The notes under the pieces were generated by a model. It ran no database searches. It was not told where the DNA came from and worked only from the letters and a program-made list of their open reading frames with translations. DNA of 11,852 nucleotides from Larix sibirica. Its lineage: Eukaryota > Streptophyta > Pinopsida > Pinales > Pinaceae. Below are positions 7,991 through 11,852 of this stretch, one piece after another; position 1 is the stretch's first letter; every line of letters begins with the position of its first letter. The translations under genes and the position numbers were made by a program. The DNA is taken from contig NWUY0300016963.1 in NCBI GenBank assembly GCA_004151065.3, forward strand, positions 11,114-22,965, written 5' to 3'.

Positions 7991-9253
7991 TTACTTATTG
8001 GTGGTTGAGGGGTAGTTGTGGGATGTTGTTATGTTAGTCATCCCCAAGAGGGATTGGTTAGGATGGTATTTTTTGTCAATTTATTGATTGTATCATGTTG
8101 ATAGTTGGTTTGTCTATTTTTCTATGTTATTATTGGAGGTTTATGGAACGATAGATTCTTATTGGATCTAGTAGGTGTCTAGGAATGTTCAAGAAGATCC
8201 AAGGATGACCTTGAACCTCTCTTTGTTTGGATAGTTGGATTAGTGACTACTTTCATCCCTCTTTACATGAATTTTAGAAGTGGTTTCCATTTGTTTTCCG
8301 TTGTTTCCCTAAGTAGATAGGTCTAACAAAGTTTCCCTCGCTAATCTTTGCAAGAAAACACTCAGTTTCCCTCCTCACTTCACCCAAGCAATTTGGAACC
8401 TCTTAAATACATGTTTTAGGTAGAGTATCCAATGCAACGGTGAACAAAAGCACATGAACAACTATGTATAAATACATAGCAACAATGTAAAGAACCTCTA
8501 GATTTGCTTTGTTTTCTTCTTTCACAATTCTAAATTCTAAATTGTTAAGTATAGATATCGGTTCCATGATCTTCACACAATCATATTTACTTGTTTATTA
8601 TTTGGCAAATACTTTAGTGATCTAACCAAGAGCTAAGTTGAGATGGCTTTTCATATGGTGATTTTGTGAATCACAAAGAGACTTTACCTCACTTCTCTAG
8701 GCTTTGTAAGATAGTTACATAGATAGTTTTTTTGTAAATTTATAATACGAAAGTAACCAAAGTGGAGGAAAAAAGGTGAGAAATACAATGATTAGGTGAT
8801 GGTTGGCTTTCCTGTCCATCACACTTGTTGGGGTTACCACCACGTTTAGTGGGGAGGGTTAATATGTATCATTTACTTTGGTTTTTTTTTGTGAACAATT
8901 CAATTTTCAACTTGTTTCCACTACAAGGCCTTATGCAAAAAATAAAAAATAAATTTGCACAAAGAAACAAAGAAAACGTGAAAAAATGCAAAATAATTTT
9001 ATTTAGTGATTTTCCATTTCATTTTTTACATGTGCTTTAGCTTATATTTCAATTCACCTAATTGAGGGATAAAGTTGTGAAAGCAACATGCTTTTAANCA
9101 CTTAGACAGAAAGGTCATGAGATCAATCTTTTATACTTAGTGGTAATTGAACATCTCTAGATAAAATTTGTGTGCCTACGCAGGAGGACCTTTAAAAAGA
9201 AGTGGTTTTCCTTGCTTGCATTATTAACAAGATAAAAATTTACTTAAACTTAT
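7991..9253. other. Gene-free stretch
   Basis: I see no gene, RNA or clear mobile element. It holds an 18-bp inverted repeat, CTATGTAT-AA-ATACATAG (8462-8479), whose centre spells TATAAATA, and a TTCAAG/CTTGAA pair around 8187-8213. A 71-codon frame at 8825-9040 has no domain or sensible composition and is treated as chance. One base (9098) is undetermined. Confidence 0.5.
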
Positions 9254-9276
9254 AATGTTAATGACTCATTAACATT
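9254..9276. repeat. 23-bp palindrome centred on TGACTCA
   Basis: AATGTTAATGA (9254-9264) and TCATTAACATT (9266-9276) are exact reverse complements around a single C. The centre, TGACTCA (9262-9268), is the classic GCN4/bZIP binding motif. Function is untested. Confidence 0.93.
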
Positions 9277-9289
9277 GTCTAATACTATC

Positions 9290-9315
9290 AAAACCCTAAT
9301 TATTTTGAGGGTTTT
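9290..9315. repeat. Inverted repeat containing a telo-box-like motif
   Basis: AAAACCCT (9290-9297) pairs with AGGGTTTT (9308-9315), followed by another T. AAACCCTAA at 9291-9299 matches the plant telo-box, also common in promoters. Only one copy is present, so it is not a telomeric array. Confidence 0.7.
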
Positions 9316-9514
9316 TCATAGTTAGCAACCAAAAAGACTCTTTACTCAGCATAGAAGTGATTATGTTATAACGACCTCTTTACAACCCACCTAGGGCTTA
9401 GCCAAAATACATTGTCATATGAAGCATTTGACATGTCAAACACTATTCATGTCACTAACACTTTTTCTTCTCCTTAAATAAGTCTAAGAGGCTCTACCAC
9501 AAGTAAAATACATT

Positions 9515-9534
9515 GTTGTTATAATTATAACAAC
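9515..9534. repeat. Perfect 20-bp palindrome
   Basis: GTTGTTATAATTATAACAAC reads the same on both strands with no loop. It is AT-rich, but a 20-bp perfect palindrome is not expected by chance in a window of this size. Confidence 0.93.
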
Positions 9535-10861
9535 TTTAAAAATTCACTTTCTCCTCTCCAATTCACCCTAAAATCAAGATAAAATCATGGGAAAATGAGT
9601 AGATGGAAATATTGAGTTGATTCTAACCCCGTAAACACATTTTCTTATGGTTGTAGCAGCCTATTCACAATCATATTTTGAGATATAAAATTGAGTCTTT
9701 CCATCTTGAACACGTGTAGTTTACCCAGATTGCTTTTTGAGTTACAATGGACATGTTTTCCAAGGCTAGTTGGGTGTAAGCAACTTGATGTTCACCTTTC
9801 TTTCTTGTTTCCTACATATACCAACCTTAGGAAATCAATTTGTTATAGGATATATCAACATATCTAAGCTATTTTTCCACATAAATGCTTTGAATTTTTA
9901 CATGGTTACTTAATCTAAACCACGATTGAGCCCATAAAAATTAGGAAGCTGATAATTCACTTCTCTTGTTTTTTATTATATTTTGGCCTTTCAACTCTCT
10001 TGAGAGTTGAGGGGGGAAAATACCTTGTAGGGAGGTCTTAAGAGGGATTACACACAAGTTCATTGTCTCTCTTTCTTCCCCTTTTACTGCTTCAGAAATA
10101 AGACCATCTTAATTGCAAGTAGTTCATGACTTGTGGAAAGCCACCAAAGAGACACTTAATCGATACCTAGGTTCAACCCAATCATTAGGTAGGTAGATGT
10201 GTTGCACCTAATGGATTTTGGTTATAACACCTATCACTTACAACTAGAGCAACTTTTAGTGGTACAATATAACTGCAAACAAATGAATGGAAACCATATA
10301 TCAAGCAGAAAATCATTATTATAGCACACAAGATGCTACAAATACTAACTAAATAATTTTTTCAAACCAATGCTAGATACCAAAAATAGCAATGTACATC
10401 TTATCCACAAGATTTTATTCAATGTTGGAAAGGATTAAAATAATTTATGTTTGCACGTATATATTCTACGGATTCATTGGAACTCAGAGCATGTTCTCCT
10501 TTTAAACAACGCAGTGGTTATATGTACCAAGAAATAAAAATGGGCAAGCCAACACTTGAAATCCATTCGTGTACCACAATATTATGCAAACATATGTGGT
10601 CCAAAGAGAAAGCGTACAACACAATATAAAATTCCAACATCCAACACATTGACAAGAACCACCAAACATGCATCCAAGTTAAGATATACAAAATAGGGTC
10701 GGGATTAGAAGAAAAGATCCAAATTGTGGTATGCATTTCCTTTTATGCCACCAACAATAATTCATGCTAGACACATAAAATAAGCAAGAATGGCACTCAA
10801 AATTAGCAATCTATCTATTATAACAAAACTAGATCTCTTCGAACCAAGCTCAAAGCACAAG
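9535..10861. other. Gene-free stretch
   Basis: No gene was recognised. It includes the palindromic hairpin TCAACTCTC-TT-GAGAGTTGA (9991-10010), followed by a GGGGGGAAAA purine run. Two short overlapping frames at 10447-10736 (60 codons on +, 72 on -) have no domain and are treated as chance. TTATAAC-starting segments at about 9367 and 10221 resemble each other weakly. Confidence 0.5.
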
Positions 10862-10954
10862 TTCTCTTAAACCCATCCTAAGTGTAGAGCCACAAGGAAA
10901 ATCCATTATTGGTCAATGCAAGGGAATAAGACTTTATCCAACTATAACACAATC

Positions 10955-11172
10955 TATAACATCTTTGATCCCCTCGATTCCCTTTAGAGGAAATGGGGGA
11001 TCTCCTTAGAATAGAACCTGCTATTTTTTTTCAAACTATCTGCAACTCTGCACTTTCGCACAGCTCCAGTAACTTCGGTCTGCAGTCCGCAATCCTCAAG
11101 CCGCAAGTCGGGAGTCAACACCCATCGATGCCACTTCAAGAATTACACCTCTGAATTCCGCAATCNCCAACA
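10955..11172 (+). mobile_element. LTR-like copy A, about 218 bp
   Basis: The right end is set by CA at 11171-11172, followed after TTT by a primer-binding site. The left end is set by alignment to copy B: TATAACATC (A) against TGTAACGTC (B), then a shared TTCCCTTTAGAGG, TGGGGGAT, CAAACTAT, CACTTTCGCACA and TTCAAGAATTACACC-type 3' part. The TG start has become TA, and many CG positions in B are TG or CA in A, fitting methylation decay. A contains a little more than one unit of the minisatellite that is expanded in B. One base (11166) is undetermined. Confidence 0.65.
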
Positions 11173-11175
11173 TTT

Positions 11176-11193
11176 TGGTGCCATTGTCGGGGA
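11176..11193 (+). promoter_or_regulatory. Primer-binding site for tRNA-Asp (LTR retrotransposon)
   Basis: TGGTGCCATTGTCGGGGA matches the complement of the 3' end of plant tRNA-Asp (TGGCGCCGTTGCCGGGGA) at 15 of 18 positions. All three differences are transitions at CG or CCG sites. It starts three bases after the CA of LTR copy A, the normal place for minus-strand priming. Asp primers are typical of Tat/Athila/Ogre-type Ty3 elements and of some miniature derivatives. Confidence 0.8.
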
Positions 11194-11350
11194 GGTTATT
11201 AAGGGCGCAAAAGGATAGACTAGCATTGGTTTTAGTTGCATCATCTCTTGTTCTACTAAGGGTTGAGCTATAAAGACAAGAGGTAAGAACTTAAGCATAT
11301 ATCACCAATTCCTAAAAGGAGAGGATTATCCGTGGTATACTCATGTGTCA
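11194..11350 (+). mobile_element. Short internal region between the two LTR-like copies
   Basis: It has 157 bp after the primer-binding site and no reading frame of note. A purine run AAAAGGAGAGGA (about 11314-11325) is the only polypurine-tract candidate, yet it lies about 25 bp before copy B instead of touching it. Parts of it (TCTCTT, CTAAGGGTTGAGC, TTATCC) resemble the sequence upstream of copy A (10862-10954), so an internal-LTR unit may be repeated with a period near 390 bp. Confidence 0.5.
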
Positions 11351-11852
11351 TGTAACGTCCCTGGTCACCTTGGTTCCCTTTAGAGGCGATGGGGGATAAT
11401 CTTGAAACAAGCTGCTAATTTGTTTTTCTTCAAACTATACACTTTCGCACATTTGCAACAACTTCACTCCAGAATTTGAAATCTGCAAGCCGTAATATGC
11501 AAGTTAGAAGTCGAAATTCGCAACCCAACATGCCAATTCAAGAATCACGCCTCCGACTTCTGCAATCCACAATGCGAGAGTCGGAAAGTCGGAATGAAAA
11601 ATACACATCGTCGAATAAATATGCCTCCGACTTCCGCAATCCGCAATCCGCGATGCGGGAGTCAGAAAGTCAGAACACCAAATACACAACGTCGAAGAAA
11701 TACGCCTCTGACTTCGGCAATCCGCAGTGCGGGAGTCGGAAAGTCGAAACACCGAATTCACAACTTTGAAGATTTACGCCTCCAACTTTTGTAATCCGCA
11801 ATCCGCGATGCGGAAGTTAGAAAGTCGGAACACCCAATTCACAACTTCGAAG
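11351..11852 (+). mobile_element. LTR-like copy B, running off the window
   Basis: It starts TGTAACGTCCC, a form common at the 5' end of plant LTRs. It aligns with copy A to about 11567 and then continues into a tandem array instead of ending in CA plus a primer site. It keeps the TG start and more CG sites than A, so it may be a separate, younger insertion rather than A's partner. The right end is outside the window. Confidence 0.55.
11547..11852 (+). repeat. CpG-rich minisatellite, 74-81 bp units, each hairpin-forming
   Basis: The units start at ACGCCTCCGACTTC-type sequence: 11547-11620 (74 bp), 11621-11701 (81 bp), 11702-11775 (74 bp) and 11776-11852 (77 bp, cut by the window). A more diverged unit precedes at about 11467-11546. 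The 81-bp unit carries an extra GCAATCC heptamer. Each unit has CCGACTTCCGCA followed by TGCGGGAGTCGG-type sequence, which can pair. Open frames across this array come from the absence of stops in the unit and are not genes. Confidence 0.9.

Noticed and set aside
10165-10185. GGTTCAACCC resembling a tRNA or SINE B-box.
   Set aside because: No A-box, cloverleaf or poly(A) lies at the proper distance.
9363-10250. TTATAAC-starting segments near 9367 and 10221 as a further LTR pair.
   Set aside because: The similarity covers only about 25 bases with gaps, and no CA end, primer site or purine tract accompanies them.
10447-10736. Two overlapping opposite-strand frames of 60 and 72 codons.
   Set aside because: No motif, no support from neighbours, and a length expected by chance.
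10791-10808. TGGCACTC as a second decayed primer-binding site one period upstream of 11176.
   Set aside because: Only the first few bases agree, and no LTR-like sequence precedes it.
11476-11794. Open frames of 66-97 codons on both strands.
   Set aside because: They lie within the minisatellite and are open because the repeat unit lacks stops; the products are repeats of the unit.

Overview
The window looks like nuclear DNA from a seed plant with a large, repeat-rich genome. The reasons are a plant-style LINE ending in an RNase H domain, a primer-binding site for the tRNA-Asp used by plant Ty3-type LTR retrotransposons, heavy C-to-T decay, and the absence of any intact gene. A conifer would fit, but the sequence alone does not settle the species. 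The DNA is AT-rich, and no intact reading frame reaches 100 codons. I found no cellular gene, tRNA, rRNA or CRISPR array.

Layout. Positions 243-1848 hold a 5'-truncated LINE (+ strand) with a poly(A) tail and an 18-bp target-site duplication. It keeps the last two thirds of an RNase H domain and, further downstream, a second decayed frame of about 200 codons with a coiled-coil character. Positions 1867-3017 are AT-rich non-coding DNA with two small tandem duplications. Positions 3018-5511 hold a long decayed coding region (+ strand) of unknown family. Its 3' part was duplicated in tandem (period about 470 bp) after it had already died. Positions 5512-10950 have no recognisable gene. They hold several unusually good inverted repeats, a C-rich strand-asymmetric tract headed by a hairpin (6405-6675), a MITE-like inverted repeat (6842-6982) and an LTR-like promoter block (7613-7990).

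Positions 10955-11852 hold two related LTR-like copies, 10955-11172 and 11351 to the window edge. Between them lies an 18-nt primer-binding site for tRNA-Asp with only three transitions, in a TRIM-like (miniature LTR element) layout. The second copy runs into a CpG-rich minisatellite of 74-81 bp units, each able to fold into a hairpin.

Nothing here works as a pathway. The window records successive insertions, methylation-driven decay and local duplication. The items most worth following are the extra 3' coiled-coil frame in the LINE, the unidentified dead gene, and the LTR/minisatellite structure that continues past the right edge.
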